Notes: generated by a model from the sequence alone, not told the origin. Positions 1 to 10,565 are shown, counted from the stretch's first letter. The stretch is 22,500 bases of DNA from Stramonita haemastoma (GCA_030674155.1 CM060318.1:83333094-83355593); one strand, 5' to 3'. Translations and numbers: made by a program.

Positions 1-113
1 CACAATCTGATAACATTCTTGTAGTGACAAATGAAGTGTCAAATTTTCCACATCTATCAATTGTTTTGCCCCATTTTTTGCTAAAAGATCAACTGTTTCA
101 TTGTAATGTATAC

Positions 114-115
<2 letters not shown>

Positions 116-171
<56 letters not shown>

Positions 172-176
172 GTGTA

Positions 177-235
<59 letters not shown>
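116..235. repeat. (GT)n microsatellite
   Basis: About 60 GT dinucleotides on the plus strand, broken once by a short non-GT patch (about 169-182, containing TTAGTGTATGTATG). This is the first of a series of GT blocks in the first 4.2 kb. It gives spurious Cys-Val frames on one strand and His-Thr frames on the other, neither of which is a gene. Confidence 0.98.
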
Positions 236-883
236 TTAGCAAATAACGAATCGCATAGTGAGTAGTCACATTTAGTGTTATAGCTTGATTTAGATCAATA
301 TTTCAAAAACATTCAGAAACAAAGTGTTATGCAGCTGTTTTATGTATTTCGTTTCAATAGTATATCTCTGAATTTGAGATGAGTTATTCATGGCTTATTA
401 TAGTTTTAAAGAAAATACTTACAATCTTTTTATCCGTCATTATATATGTCTTTATGTTCATTTTTACTTACACTGTTTAGAGTAACTACTGGGCTTGTGG
501 TCTTTCTGTGTTGAATATTGTTATGAAAAGTGCCAGCTCAACACTATACTGATGAATTGCCTTCAAAGAAGCTGTACCTCAACTTCAGCATGTGTATAAC
601 TAGACTGCCCACTGAGGTCTGGCTGAATAAGCGTAGACAATTTATGGACATTGCTCGGCCTTCCTGGTTTAATTTATTTCTGTTTTCCAATGGCTGTCTG
701 TGGCGAGATGCCAATTCAGAAACACAAAGTATGAAAACACTTTATGGTCAGTAGAAGGAGGAGCTGGTATCTTATTTCTCCTGGTGGAGGGAATGGTATC
801 TTTTTATTAGGTGTATCCAGTCAGTTGTGTGTGTTTCTCATTTATTTATTTATTCATTTATTTCTTTATTCTTTTATTTCTAC
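236..883. repeat. Diverged tandem unit, copy 1
   Basis: Non-repetitive-looking spacer between two GT arrays, with no gene visible. Its second half (527-805) is clearly homologous to 1490-1765. The two share an identical 30-base run (715-744 versus 1650-1679) and CCAATGGCTGTCTG at 687 and 1622, both at an offset of 935. The first half is weakly similar to 1095-1350: both start with CATAGTGAGTA followed by AT-rich sequence. This indicates an old tandem duplication whose unit includes a GT array. The family is unknown to me. Confidence 0.75.
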
Positions 884-1007
<124 letters not shown>

Positions 1008-1914
1008 CTTTTCTGTAATGTATGTGTAATTCATGTGAATCCATTCTGAATCAAAAGAATTCTGTCATTAGGCGCTACCAAATCAATTAATTAGTGACAT
1101 AGTGAGTATTTTCGCATAGTATCACAGCTTTTTTAAATCACACAAAGTATGCATTACTTTAGTGTTATTGTTTATTTTAAGTCAAATATTCAAACTTTCA
1201 GAAAGCAAACCCCTTTGCTGCAATCTCTGTGTTTTATTTCAAAGATGTTGTTCAAAGTTTTGGTATTAGATATTTTATGTTTACTTATACTTTTAAATAA
1301 CACTTGCAATTTTTTTTTCGCATTGTATATCTCCTTCATGCACAAGCTTTATTCCTGAGCTATTCAGGGCTGCTAGTGCAAATCTTTCTCCTCCACTCAC
1401 ATCTCTTCTCTACGTCTATTGGTTCAACACCTCAATCACGCTATCCTTGTCGTGTATATTTTTTTCTTTAAAAATAAAATGCAGGAAAAATGCAACATTG
1501 ATGGGTTGCCCTCAACTTCAGTTTGCTAATGGCAGGCTGGCCAACCCAAGTCAGGCTGAATCAGCTTAGACTATTTATGGAAGTTGCACGGCCTTATTCT
1601 AAACAATTTTATTCATGTTTTCCAATGGCTGTCTGGGGCGGGATGCCTTTTCAGAAACACAAAGTATGAAAACACTTTAATGCTGGCAGGAAGTAGAGCT
1701 GATATCGTATTTCAATGGTGGAGAGAATGGTGTGTTATCTATTACTTGTATCCAGTAAGTTATATTGGAAAGTTTTACAGCAATGTGTGGACATATATTG
1801 TGGGGCTTTTTTGAAGAGTGTGTCATCTGAAAAAAGCTAGGCATCATTTAGAGATTTCTTTTTTTAACTTAATGATTTAGAACCAGGTGCACATAGCTTG
1901 TTTTTAACTCACAC
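1008..1914. repeat. Diverged tandem unit, copy 2
   Basis: Homologous to 236-883, most strongly across 1490-1765 (offset 935 bp). The copies differ by many substitutions and small indels, so the duplication is old, yet the block at 1622-1680 is nearly unchanged. No open frame is conserved between the copies, which argues against a coding function. Confidence 0.75.
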
Positions 1915-2248
1915 ATTGTGTGTGTGCGTGTGTGTGTGTGTATGTGTGTGTGTGTGTGCGCGCGTATATATGTGTGTATGTATGTATGTATGTATGTATG
2001 TATGTATGTATGTATGTATGTATGTATGTATGTATGTATGTATGTATGTATGTATGTATGTATGTATGTATGTATGTATGTATGTGATACATACATGCAT
2101 GCATGCATGCATGCATATATGCATGTGTGTACATCTATTTATGTGTGTGAGTGCGTATGTGCGCGTACGTGTATGTGTTCGAGTGATCATGTATGCTTTA
2201 GTGAGAGTATCTGCCTGCCTATCTGTCTGTCTGTATGCCTGTGTGCAT
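1915..2248. repeat. Compound microsatellite: GT, (TATG)27, (ATGC)n, TGTC
   Basis: A GT tract with a short CG/TA alternating patch leads into about 27 uninterrupted TATG units (1977-2085). These are followed by a self-complementary ATGC run (about 2094-2115) and then GT-, TGTC- and TGCC-like sequence. The ordered change of motif suggests successive microsatellite birth by point mutation and slippage. Confidence 0.97.
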
Positions 2249-2779
2249 ACTCACCATGTACAACCTACACTTCGCCCATGTCAAAAACTAGGCTGCTGTA
2301 CAGACCTCCGATAAATCTACTGACAGACTAACACAAAGTTTAAGTGAATAATGATTGCCAAAGTTGTGTGCAACACACCATGCATTCTAAAGGCAAAGTT
2401 GCGGAAACAGTTTTAAGTCTGATGCCTGGCAAAGACAGGAAGGATGCAAAATAATGAAGAATCGTGCAGGTTACGTGTGGAGGCATTGCCGTAAAGCCAT
2501 GTCCGTGGAGGGATTTCTTCTCTGGTTTATGAGTTTCTAATCTGTGGAGAGTGGAGAAGTGCCTTGACTTTGGCAGAGCTACCAATACATCACGCCATGA
2601 GAGCATTTGTATTGTTAGTGCTATGAGTGAAAATATGGATTGAGTATTTTGAGATCGATTTGGATGGATTAGTACCTTGTCCAAGGATTAGTATTTCTTT
2701 TCTGTGAAAGTTTTTTTTTTCTTGTTTAGTGATGGCAGTTGAAGATCCATGGTCACGTAGGGTAGTAAAGTAGATTTTG
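2249..2779. repeat. Spacer with diverged repeat family C, copy A
   Basis: Spacer between microsatellites. About 2500-2640 resembles 3440-3570: both contain GTTTATGAG or ATTTATGAG, then AGCTACC (2577 and 3513), then a TTGTATTGTTA-like segment, in the same order and spacing, offset about 936 bp. It begins near a TAATGATTGC decamer (2349). A 114-residue minus-strand open frame (2340-2684) crosses it, but it is not kept in copy B and shows no recognisable domain. Confidence 0.55.
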
Positions 2780-2968
2780 TGTATGTGTGTGTTCGTGTGT
2801 GTGTATGTGTGTGTTCGTGTGTGTGTATGTGTGTGTTCATGTGTGTGTATATGTGTGTTCGTGTGTGTGTATGTGTGTGTTCGTGTGTGTGTATGTGTGT
2901 GTTCGTGTGTGTGTATGTGTGTGTTCGTGTGTGTGTATGTGTGTGTTCGTGTGTGTGTATGTGTGTGT

Positions 2969-2970
<2 letters not shown>
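2780..2970. repeat. 22-bp minisatellite, 9 copies
   Basis: A higher-order repeat inside a GT background. The single A of each unit falls at 2783, 2805, 2827, 2849, 2871, 2893, 2915, 2937 and 2959, exactly 22 bases apart, each followed by a TTCGTG marker (TTCATG in unit 3). Unit 4 has one extra A. Near-identity of the units points to recent unequal exchange or slippage at the 22-bp scale. Confidence 0.93.
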
Positions 2971-3062
<92 letters not shown>

Positions 3063-3160
3063 CAATGTCAAAGTCAAAGTCAAAGTCAAAATATGTGTCT
3101 GTTGTCTGTGTGTCTGTGTGTCTGTGTGTCTGTGTGTCTGTGTGTCTGTGTGTCTGTCTC
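2971..3160. repeat. (GT)n, (GTCAAA)n and (TGTCTGTG)n compound array
   Basis: Pure GT (2971-3062, one GTAT interruption) passes into four to five GTCAAA-like hexamers (3061-3091), then an octamer TGTCTGTG array (about 3104-3158). The three phases abut without spacer. Confidence 0.95.
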
Positions 3161-3738
3161 TGCGTGTAAGCGCGGCTGCATACCTGCATTCATGCCTGCT
3201 ACACACAATATATGCGTTGTCCATCTTAAATCCCATGCTCCTGCATTGCCTTTCTTTATAGTCACCAATGAACTAAATCCCAGCTTAGATTAACAATAAC
3301 TGCTAATGTTGTTGGTAATAAAACCTGGGATATAGTTGTCGGCAGTTTTTTGGGAAGCTGTGCTAAGCCTAATGCTTGCTTGGAGACATTATGCAAATGG
3401 CCTCTCGGTAAGCTGCAGTGTCAGATCATGACGGCAGAGAGATTCTCTCCCTGATTTATGAGCGCGTAATTTGCCATGGGAGGCAAGGCTTTTTTCTGAC
3501 TGTATTTTGCAAAGCTACCGATCCATCATGGGGTGAAAGCGATTTTTCATTGTTATGGATAAAGGGCGAGGTCTGATTTTCTGTATCGTTTCAACAATCG
3601 GGTTCACAGAACTAAGTGCTCTCTCTTAAGAGTTAGTGCCGTTCTTTTTGTAAAACTAAAGAGATAGGGGATTGTTTTGTTAGTGATGAAAATTAGATTT
3701 GTTTGTATTCACTGATTCTACAGAAATGAGTAATCTAT
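3161..3738. repeat. Spacer with diverged repeat family C, copy B
   Basis: No gene seen. Homology with copy A (2340-2750) covers about 3400-3580 and includes ATTTATGAG, AAAGCTACCGATCCATCA and TTCATTGTTATGG in the same order. Both copies end with TTAGTGATG (about 2731 and 3681) before the next simple-repeat block. Confidence 0.55.
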
Positions 3739-4222
<484 letters not shown>

Positions 4223-4807
4223 AAATTGAAAATCTGATAGAAAATGTTCAAGTTGCAATCATTAAGCCTCATGCTCCAACTACATGTTTTGGGTACCTGA
4301 GCTGCTTCATTCAGACCTGGATGAGTCACTGTGATCAGTTTGTAGGAGGCACTGCACCACACGATCCTGTTGATTATGTTTTGCCATGGTGTTCTGTTGC
4401 AAGTACAGCCCACATCAACATTGCTTGGAAGGAACAAGGAGCAGAGAGTGTAATATTTCAATGTTTGCGGGAGTGTTTGTGTACATTTAGTATGAATAAC
4501 CAGAGACTGATGCGAGAAAATAGGCTGAAATATGGGAGCACGGATTTTATTCTCAAGCTCTGTGTAATCCTTTAACAGTATACTTCCTGATAAAAGCTTT
4601 TTCTTGGAGTAATTGTGAATATGAGCTCAAGCTATTTTCAAACCTATAAAGTTTTCTATCTTTTTTCAAGAATGCTGCTGCTCTATGACGACACTAGTCA
4701 TTGGCATTAAGCTGTCTTAGACAAGAAGCGTTACAACTGAACTTTTCTCCAATGTAATAATGAACTGTCTGCTAAGAGAACTTGTTACTAACTGTTAATA
4801 CTAACTT
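4223..4807. repeat. Spacer with weak third copy of the 935-bp unit family
   Basis: About 4290-4510 resembles 1530-1735 by eye: a CATTCAGACCTGG block, GATTATGTTTTGCCATGGTG aligning with the TTCATGTTTTCCAATGGCTG region, then GAGCAGAGAGTGTAATATTT aligning with GTAGAGCTGATATCGTATTT. Divergence is high. The remainder (4510-4807) holds nothing I recognise. Confidence 0.4.
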
Positions 4808-5466
4808 CCTGGAAGGGGGGTTTTTATATTATATATATATATATATTATATATATATTATATACCATCTATATATTATACATCTATATTATATATACTAT
4901 ATATATATATATATAATATTATTAAAAACCACATTCTGTTTATATATATAAATAATTCCATTTCACTTCATTTTCATTAGAATGTTCTACATATATTAAC
5001 ATACTCTAACTCACTCGTTTTCTAACCTCCTAAATCTCCCGAAATTTTGACTCGTTTTATACCATATATTACAAAAATTATATTATACCTAGTTTATTTA
5101 ATCTCTTATTTCATTAGAGTCACATATTACTACTTATCCTTTCAATCTCGAAATGTGCGTTTAACATGACATACAACAACCATCACTTTCAATCACCTAC
5201 GCGTAAAGAAAAGACCCTACACGCTCTCTCTGCAAATGGCTGATGAGGCAAACGAGGCAGAGAGTGAGCGATGAGCGCTGAAGCTGTGATGCCAAAGCCC
5301 TGGCAGTGCTGGCAGGTTTATGGAGGCAGTGTGAAGCCAGATGCCCGCTCCAAGATATGGAAATGGACACTTGGTAACCCGCACGTGGAGGAACCGAGAT
5401 GATATGAATAAATGAAGCGATTTTTACAATGATTTATCAGTATCCATTCTGCCTGGAAGGGGGGGG
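4808..5466. other. AT-rich 631-bp block between 13-bp direct repeats
   Basis: CCTGGAAGGGGGG occurs at 4808-4820 and again at 5452-5464 (there extended by two G). The DNA between starts with irregular TA repeats (about 4824-4920), stays AT-rich with unusual C-rich, G-poor composition to about 5200, and ends with ordinary composition. An inverted pair at 5222-5233 and 5257-5270 could form a stem. It may be an insertion with a target duplication, or an AT block inside the minisatellite that follows. No coding frame or recognisable terminal inverted repeat was found. Confidence 0.45.
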
Positions 5467-5752
5467 TTTGTTTTTTTCTTTTTCTACTTAGATAAGCTGC
5501 TGCCTAGGGTTTGTTTGTTTTTTTTTTTACTTTAACGAACCTCTGCCTGGTGTTTCTTGCGTGTTTTTTTTTTTTTTACTTCAACAAAGCCTCCGCCAAG
5601 GGTGGGTTTTCCCTTACTATTTCCTTAGCTACGCTGCTTCCAATGTTTTATTGTTGGGGTTTTGTTCACTTAGTTACACTTCTGCCTTGCAAACCTTGTC
5701 TGGGGTTTTGTTGTTGTTGTTTTTTACTTTAGCGAAGCCTCTGCCTATCAAG
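5444..5752. repeat. Degenerate minisatellite, about 50-bp period
   Basis: Seven imperfect units share CTCTGCCT- or CTGCC-like cores near 5451, 5502, 5544, 5594, 5634, 5684 and 5743. Each is followed by a G run and a T-rich stretch ending TTTACTT. The best-matching units include AACGAACCTCTGCC and AGCGAAGCCTCTGCC. Heavy divergence suggests an old array. The T-rich parts generate short hydrophobic frames that I do not consider genes. Confidence 0.65.
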
Positions 5753-6170
5753 AATGTGGTGACTACAGCAAATTAGTGTTTTGCCATCTTCGGAGTCATT
5801 TTCAAATCTTGCGGAAGCAGTGTCATCAACAGTTGATGTGGGTTTTTTTATGAAAGATGTTTTCTCTGACGTTTTTTTTTCAAATCATGAAGTTAAACAA
5901 TCACATTTACTCACGTGTATAATGTGAAATACTTGCATTCATTTTATCGGTCTGCATGTTTTTATACGAATTATGATATATTAAACAGAACTATCACAGA
6001 ATTGTCAAATTTCCAGCAGTGAAAATCTGATCTTGAAGCTTAGCATTGTTTGATTTGTTTGGGCTTAATTTTTTTGTCGTTCCTCAGCTATAGTTTCGAG
6101 GTCCATTATGGGTCATGTCTTTGCATGTATGACCGCTTTTGCCCATCATTAGGTAACGGTTTCCCGACTT
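5753..6170. other. Unclassified non-coding stretch
   Basis: No gene, no array and no SINE homology recognised. A short imperfect inverted repeat (GGTCAT with ATGACC, about 6112-6134) lies near the end. T homopolymers of 7-8 bases are scattered through it. Confidence 0.6.
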
Positions 6171-6342
6171 TCGGATGATGTCCAGTGCGTATGTGGTTTT
6201 TCAATCATTTTTGTCATCCATTCTTATGGCGCAGATGACCTACTCTTTTGTAAATCAAGAACACGTTTTAACGTGTGCACAAAATGTTCTGCGAGCGTTT
6301 GAAGACAGGCTTCATGTTTGTCGTCTCATACAAAAGACTTGA
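6171..6342 (-). mobile_element. Old SINE 3' fragment, headless
   Basis: Read on the minus strand it carries the same ordered blocks as the better copies at 7794-8001 and 16838-17027: GAGACGACAAAC, an ACGC segment, ACATTTTGTGCACACGTTAA, a GATTTACAAAAGAGTAGGTC block, and a terminal ACTGGACATCAT. Many substitutions make it one of the oldest copies in the window. No tRNA-like head adjoins it directly, but a headed copy lies just upstream on the same strand (6540-6760). Confidence 0.65.
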
Positions 6343-6539
6343 TTTAGTTTGACTTTTCCCACAACACCTTGAGGAATCGTTGAAGCATTGCGATGTTGTT
6401 GTTTTTCAGGCGATGTTTCTGTGCAAGATGAAACTGGAAGAGGTTATCCCTCTCCGGGTCAGCATGGTGACATGATGGATATGTTTGTGTCACCCACACC
6501 ACCGGCCCTAGCTGGCCTCCTCTTTGTCAATAGGTAGAT

Positions 6540-6760
6540 GGGAATTTGTCGTACATTCAAGATGCTTTATCTGCGTTTGTACACTCGGTACTAGGATTGT
6601 AGTCTCGCCCAAAAGACTCTGAGGGGAGTAGAGTGTCACTGATTCTAACTTCAGGAGAAAACTTCCTCAAACAGATTATCCCAATGGAGACTCAAACCCA
6701 CATGTTCTGGTTCCATCAATAAGGATTTTGATATTCTAACCACTGAGCTATTCCGCCCTG
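6540..6760 (-). mobile_element. tRNA-derived SINE with head and central domain
   Basis: On the minus strand the head starts GGGCGGAATAGCTCAGTGG, which contains an A-box like tRNA (TAGCTCAGTGG), followed about 50 bases later by GGGTTTGAGTCTC, a B-box variant. Then comes the central domain also seen at 17150-17300 (AGTGACACTCTACTCCCCTCAGAGTC, interrupted here as AGTGACACTC / TACTCCCC / AGAGTC, then GGGCGAGAC and CGAGTGTACAAACGCA). The 3' boundary is uncertain. These are Pol III type-2 promoter parts, probably inactive after drift. Confidence 0.8.
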
Positions 6761-7793
6761 TCTAACTGATCTACACTTCCCTCATCTGGCTGAATGACCA
6801 CCCAAACTGTACCGAGGCTAATGCTCCTTGCTCTGAATTACGCTATTTACACGTTGCATTGCAATTCTGCAGCTGGATGCCTGTACGGAAATGTGATGTA
6901 AATAAACACTGTGCGGTTGGTGCAAGGCGCCGCTATCATGTTGCACTGGAGGTGGGCATGGTGTCTGATGTAGTGTGTGTTCCCACAGGGAGCCAGGCTG
7001 GACATTCATTGATGTCGTGAACCAGATTCTGTTTCTAGACTATGTGTTTACCGTTTTAAGAGCATGCTGCTTTGTAGGAGGGGGGATTTTTAAAGGTGAT
7101 TTCAGCGTTGTATTAATAACTTATCCTCTCTTCAAACTGTTGTTGGCTTTTAACTGGGTTCCCTCTCTGAATGTGGGTTAACTCTACTGGAATAAAGTGT
7201 GTGACCGAGTTGCAAACACCGAACTCTTCATGGTCTACTTTATGCATTTAAGATAATCAACTCGTGAAATTTGTTCATTATTAGATAAAATCTACCCCCT
7301 CAATAATTTTTTTGGGGAAATGTCATATATTCATTTAATAGGAGCTTACTATCTTAAATTCATAAGACATAGACTGAATTCGTGAAGAACACAATGATTG
7401 CAAAAGGTCTATAAATGCAATGATGGATTTTTATCCTACACTGTTTTTCCCCACTGTCCGATACCATTTACTAAACATGAGGGAGAAGTTCATGGAATTT
7501 TTTTTTTCTAAACCCATAATGCTAAAACTGTTTTCAATAGCAAAATAGCTGATCGTGTTGGTGCTGTGAAAATGATGATAGCATCACCAGTTGGTAGAAT
7601 TGAATAGTTTGATGTTAAACATGAGTATTAGAGTTGCTTTTATCTTTAGTTTTATCGTTGTTCACGGCTGGAATCACCTTGTCAAAAGTCTTTAAATAAA
7701 AGAAGCATTCCGTTGTTCATTCAATTTTCGTTCATCCATTCATTTATTCATACGTTCTTTCCTATGTCCGGCTGTTTTGTTTATGCTCATTAT
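6761..7793. other. Unclassified non-coding stretch
   Basis: About 1 kb of unremarkable composition. Open frames here are at most 68 residues and none shows a recognisable motif or conserved start. The end (about 7716-7793) is a degenerate ATTC/ATTT tract that may be part of the tail of the SINE fragment at 7794-8001. A near-match (one base) to the decamer TAATGATTGC lies near 7391. Confidence 0.6.
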
Positions 7794-8194
<401 letters not shown>

Positions 8195-8616
8195 GTGTCA
8201 CGCCTACACGTAATGCAGTGGGCAGGCACATAACTCAGGTAAAGAACGTCACTGATGTCAGGCCATTCGGAAAATGTACTGAGGGTTGGTTAGGACCAAG
8301 CCGCCCCAAAGTGAGTGAGTAATGATTGCCCGGCAGTTTGCGCCAGTGCCTGTGTCCTATGCTCATTTTTCTAAAAGCCCTGCCAAGTCAAATGGCCACT
8401 CACAGGCATTATGGAAATGAACGCTTGCTACGTTGCACATGTCGGAGGTAATGCCATAGCCTATCAATGGAGGGATTTTTTTCTCTTTCTCTCTTTCGGT
8501 TGTACGGGTATTCAGCTTGCAGTTGGACATACCATTCCCGGGCCTTTGGGAGCCTGGCAGTCAGTCACCTTCCTAGTACTTTCATTCAGCAGCATATAAA
8601 GTTTCTACCACTTACG
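8195..8616. repeat. Spacer with possible family C/X relative
   Basis: Contains TAATGATTGC at 8320-8329, the anchor also found at 2349 and 9532. Further on, CATTATGGAAATGAACGCTT resembles CATTATGCAAATGG in copy B (about 3389), and ATGGAGGGATTT resembles GTGGAGGGATTT in copy A (about 2505). No gene is seen. The homology assignment is tentative. Confidence 0.4.
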
Positions 8617-8832
8617 TTTTTTTTTTTTTTCTATTTACTTATTTATTTTTTATCGATTTATTTATTCATTCTTTTATTTCGAGAATAATGGAAAAGCATT
8701 CATGTCTTTTCTAACATCAGTCCCTGTGTGTATGCAGTTTTGTCAATTTTGTCATCTATTCCCACCAGTACAGAATGGACTCACTCTTCCGAAAAGCGAA
8801 TAGATTTATATGAGCGCAAGATATATTTGCGT
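8617..8832 (-). mobile_element. SINE 3' fragment with AT-rich tail
   Basis: On the minus strand it runs from ATATCTTGCGCTCATATAAA through TTCGCTTTTCGGAAGAGTGA and ACTGCATACACACAGGGACT to TTCTCGAAATAAAAGAATG. It then has an (AAATA)n-like tail ending in a 14-base A run (8617-8630 as T on plus). 5'-truncated, with no tRNA head. The well-kept tail suggests it is younger than the copy at 6171-6342. Confidence 0.85.
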
Positions 8833-9060
8833 TTGACTGCTATTTTTTTCCCTTTCCCAAACGTACTTTTAATCTGTTACTAAATAATGTGTTTGTAAGT
8901 ATGTCTGTGTTTGGATTCTGTTGTGGATGCATTATATAGCAAAGACTGAATGTTTTTGGTAGGTAGTATATGATGTAAAAATCACACTTCTGTTGGCTTT
9001 TTCGCCTCCATCCCTCTCTTTCTCTTTTTATCTCTGGTTCCACTTAAGTACTCGCATGCA
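8833..9060. other. Unclassified spacer
   Basis: Short AT-leaning spacer with no open frame of note and no repeat partner recognised within the window. Confidence 0.6.
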
Positions 9061-9091
9061 CACGTACACATACATGCATGTGTAGCGCGTG

Positions 9092-9129
<38 letters not shown>

Positions 9130-9500
9130 GTGTTGTGTGTTGTGTGTGTTGTGTGTGTGTGTGTGTGTGTGGTGTGTGTGTATGTTGTATGTGTGTGTGT
9201 GTGTTTGTCTATTGTCTGTCGTGTCTGTTTGTGTGCATGTACTATATATGTATAAGTATGTGTGTGAGCGTTTGTGTCTTTTTGTTTGTTTGTTTGCTTA
9301 CTTGCTTGTTTGTTTGATGGTGCTTGTATGCCGTGTGGTTGTGTCTTTGTATGCATGCACATCCTTTTTTTCTGTGTGTCCATATCAGTACATTCGTCTT
9401 TGTCTTTCTGTCTCGTGTTAATGCACTCACATTGAAACATTTATGTGCATGTTTTTCCAAGTCAAAACTACTATACATTCCTGCAACTTTCTTGCTTTAA
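9061..9500. repeat. Compound GT/TTG/TTTG array
   Basis: Imperfect GT with frequent TTGTG insertions (9085-9260), then a TTTG/CTTG stretch (9279-9318), then diluted TGTGT/TCTGT sequence to about 9420. Less pure than the other GT blocks, so probably older or more mutated. 9421-9500 is ordinary sequence. Confidence 0.9.
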
Positions 9501-9546
9501 AATGTGTGAGCCAACCTAGCTAACCAGCTAGTAATGATTGCTCAGG
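9501..9546 (+). repeat. Repeat family X, truncated copy 0
   Basis: AACCTAGCTAACCAGCTAG followed by TAATGATTGC matches the start of the other X copies (9901, 10681, 11312). The copy is cut off after about 45 bases by a GT-rich array. Confidence 0.6.
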
Positions 9547-9800
9547 TGCATATACGTGTATATGACGTGTGTATTTGTGTATGTGTCTCTGTGTGTAGTG
9601 TGTGTATTACTATGCGATCTCGTGCGTGTTGTGCGTGTTGTGGTGTGTGTGTTTGTGTTGTGTAATGTTTGAGTGTTACATGCGCGTGTTGTGTGTGCGG
9701 CGCGCGCCGTGCGTCGTGTGAGTGTGTGTGTGTGTCTGTGTGTGTGTGTGTCCGCATGTTCACACTATGTGCGGGTCTGTGTGTCTGGTCACTCAGTCTG
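9547..9800. repeat. Imperfect GT/TGTTG array with GC-rich core
   Basis: GT-dominated and heavily interrupted. A GC-rich alternating stretch lies at about 9681-9720, including GGCGCGCGCC, a 10-base perfect palindrome. Confidence 0.9.
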
Positions 9801-9859
9801 TCTCCGCACTACAAATGTATACTGTCTGTATCAAGAACTGTTAATAATTACCCAACTCT

Positions 9860-10140
9860 CCTGGCCAAAGGCATAATAATATTGAAACCTACCCAAAAAA
9901 AACCTAACCAGGAAGTAATGATGACACAGGCCAGCAAGGCCAGACAGCAGAGGTCACACCTCCACCAGGGTTTTCTGTGGATCGTAAGCCCCTCCAGTAT
10001 CGCTATGCAGATGAGCACTGGGGGACTGCCCCTCCCTGGAGAAGGCTGCTGTCTTAGTGCATCAGCCCTGGGGACCAGACCAGGATTTGTTCCTGTGTGG
10101 TCAGACAGTCACGCTTCTGCTAAGCTGGCTTTTCTTTAGA
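9860..10140 (+). repeat. Repeat family X, copy 1
   Basis: Shares ordered blocks with copies 2 and 3: CCTAACCAGGAAGTAATGAT, GGCCAGACAGCAGAGGTCAC, CTATGCAGATGAGCACTG (anchor at 10008), GAGAAGGCTGCTGTCTTAGT, TGTGTGGTCAGACAGTCACG and TGCTAAGCTGG. It is not interrupted, so it is the best picture of the unit (about 280 bp). A 156-residue frame begins in the preceding GT tract and reads through this copy; other X copies do not keep it. Identity of the family is unknown to me. Confidence 0.8.
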
Positions 10141-10244
10141 AAAAAGGAAAAGGATGATTTCTTAGCGCTGTAGCTTTTTTGGTTATTGTGAGGATTAGTG
10201 TTTGTTTGTTTGTGGGTAATTTTTGTTTTTGGTGAAGTGTGAGG
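10141..10244. other. Spacer after X copy 1
   Basis: T- and G-rich spacer leading into the next compound microsatellite. Contains a short TTTG run (10201-10212). No gene. Confidence 0.6.
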
Positions 10245-10565
10245 TGTGGTGTGTGTGTGTGTGCGCGTGTGTATGTATGTGAGTGTCTGTCTGTCTGGCT
10301 GTCTGTTTGTCTATCTATCTGTGTGTCTGTCTGTCTGTCTGTCTGTCGTCAGTATATGTGTGTGTTTCGTGTGTTTGTGTGTGTGTGTGTGTCTGTCTGC
10401 CTGTCTGTCTGTCTGTCTCTCTGTCTTTGTTGCCTGTCTAGCTGTCTGGTTCGAGAGAGGAATAGAGAGAGAGACGGAAAGACAGAGACAGAAAAACATA
10501 GAAAAAGAGAGATAAAGTGTGTGTGGTATATGTGTACATGTCTGTCAGTCAGTTGTCTCTCTAGC
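10245..10565. repeat. Compound (GT)n/(CTGT)n/(GAGA) array
   Basis: GT, then CTGT tetranucleotides with CTAT variants (10284-10347), GT again, CTGT again (10391-10430), then a purine-rich AGAGA/GACAGA stretch (10451-10515) and diluted GT. The motif class matches the TCTG block at 3739-3880. Confidence 0.95.

Noticed and set aside
81..269. Cys-Val and Thr-His open frames over GT arrays (here and at all similar arrays)
   Set aside because: They are direct translations of a dinucleotide repeat in either strand, with no non-repeat coding context.
1898..2331. Overlapping frames of 137-138 residues across the TATG block
   Set aside because: Low-complexity Cys-Met-Tyr-Val runs; the open length comes from the repeat having no stop codon in those frames.
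2340..2684. Minus-strand 114-residue open frame
   Set aside because: Ordinary composition but no recognisable domain, and the homologous segment at 3300-3700 keeps no equivalent frame.
2780..2970. CRISPR-like regular spacing
   Set aside because: Units are contiguous 22-bp repeats with no unique spacers, inside a eukaryotic microsatellite.
9669..10139. 156-residue frame over GT tract and repeat X copy 1
   Set aside because: Starts in a microsatellite and is not preserved in X copies 2 and 3.
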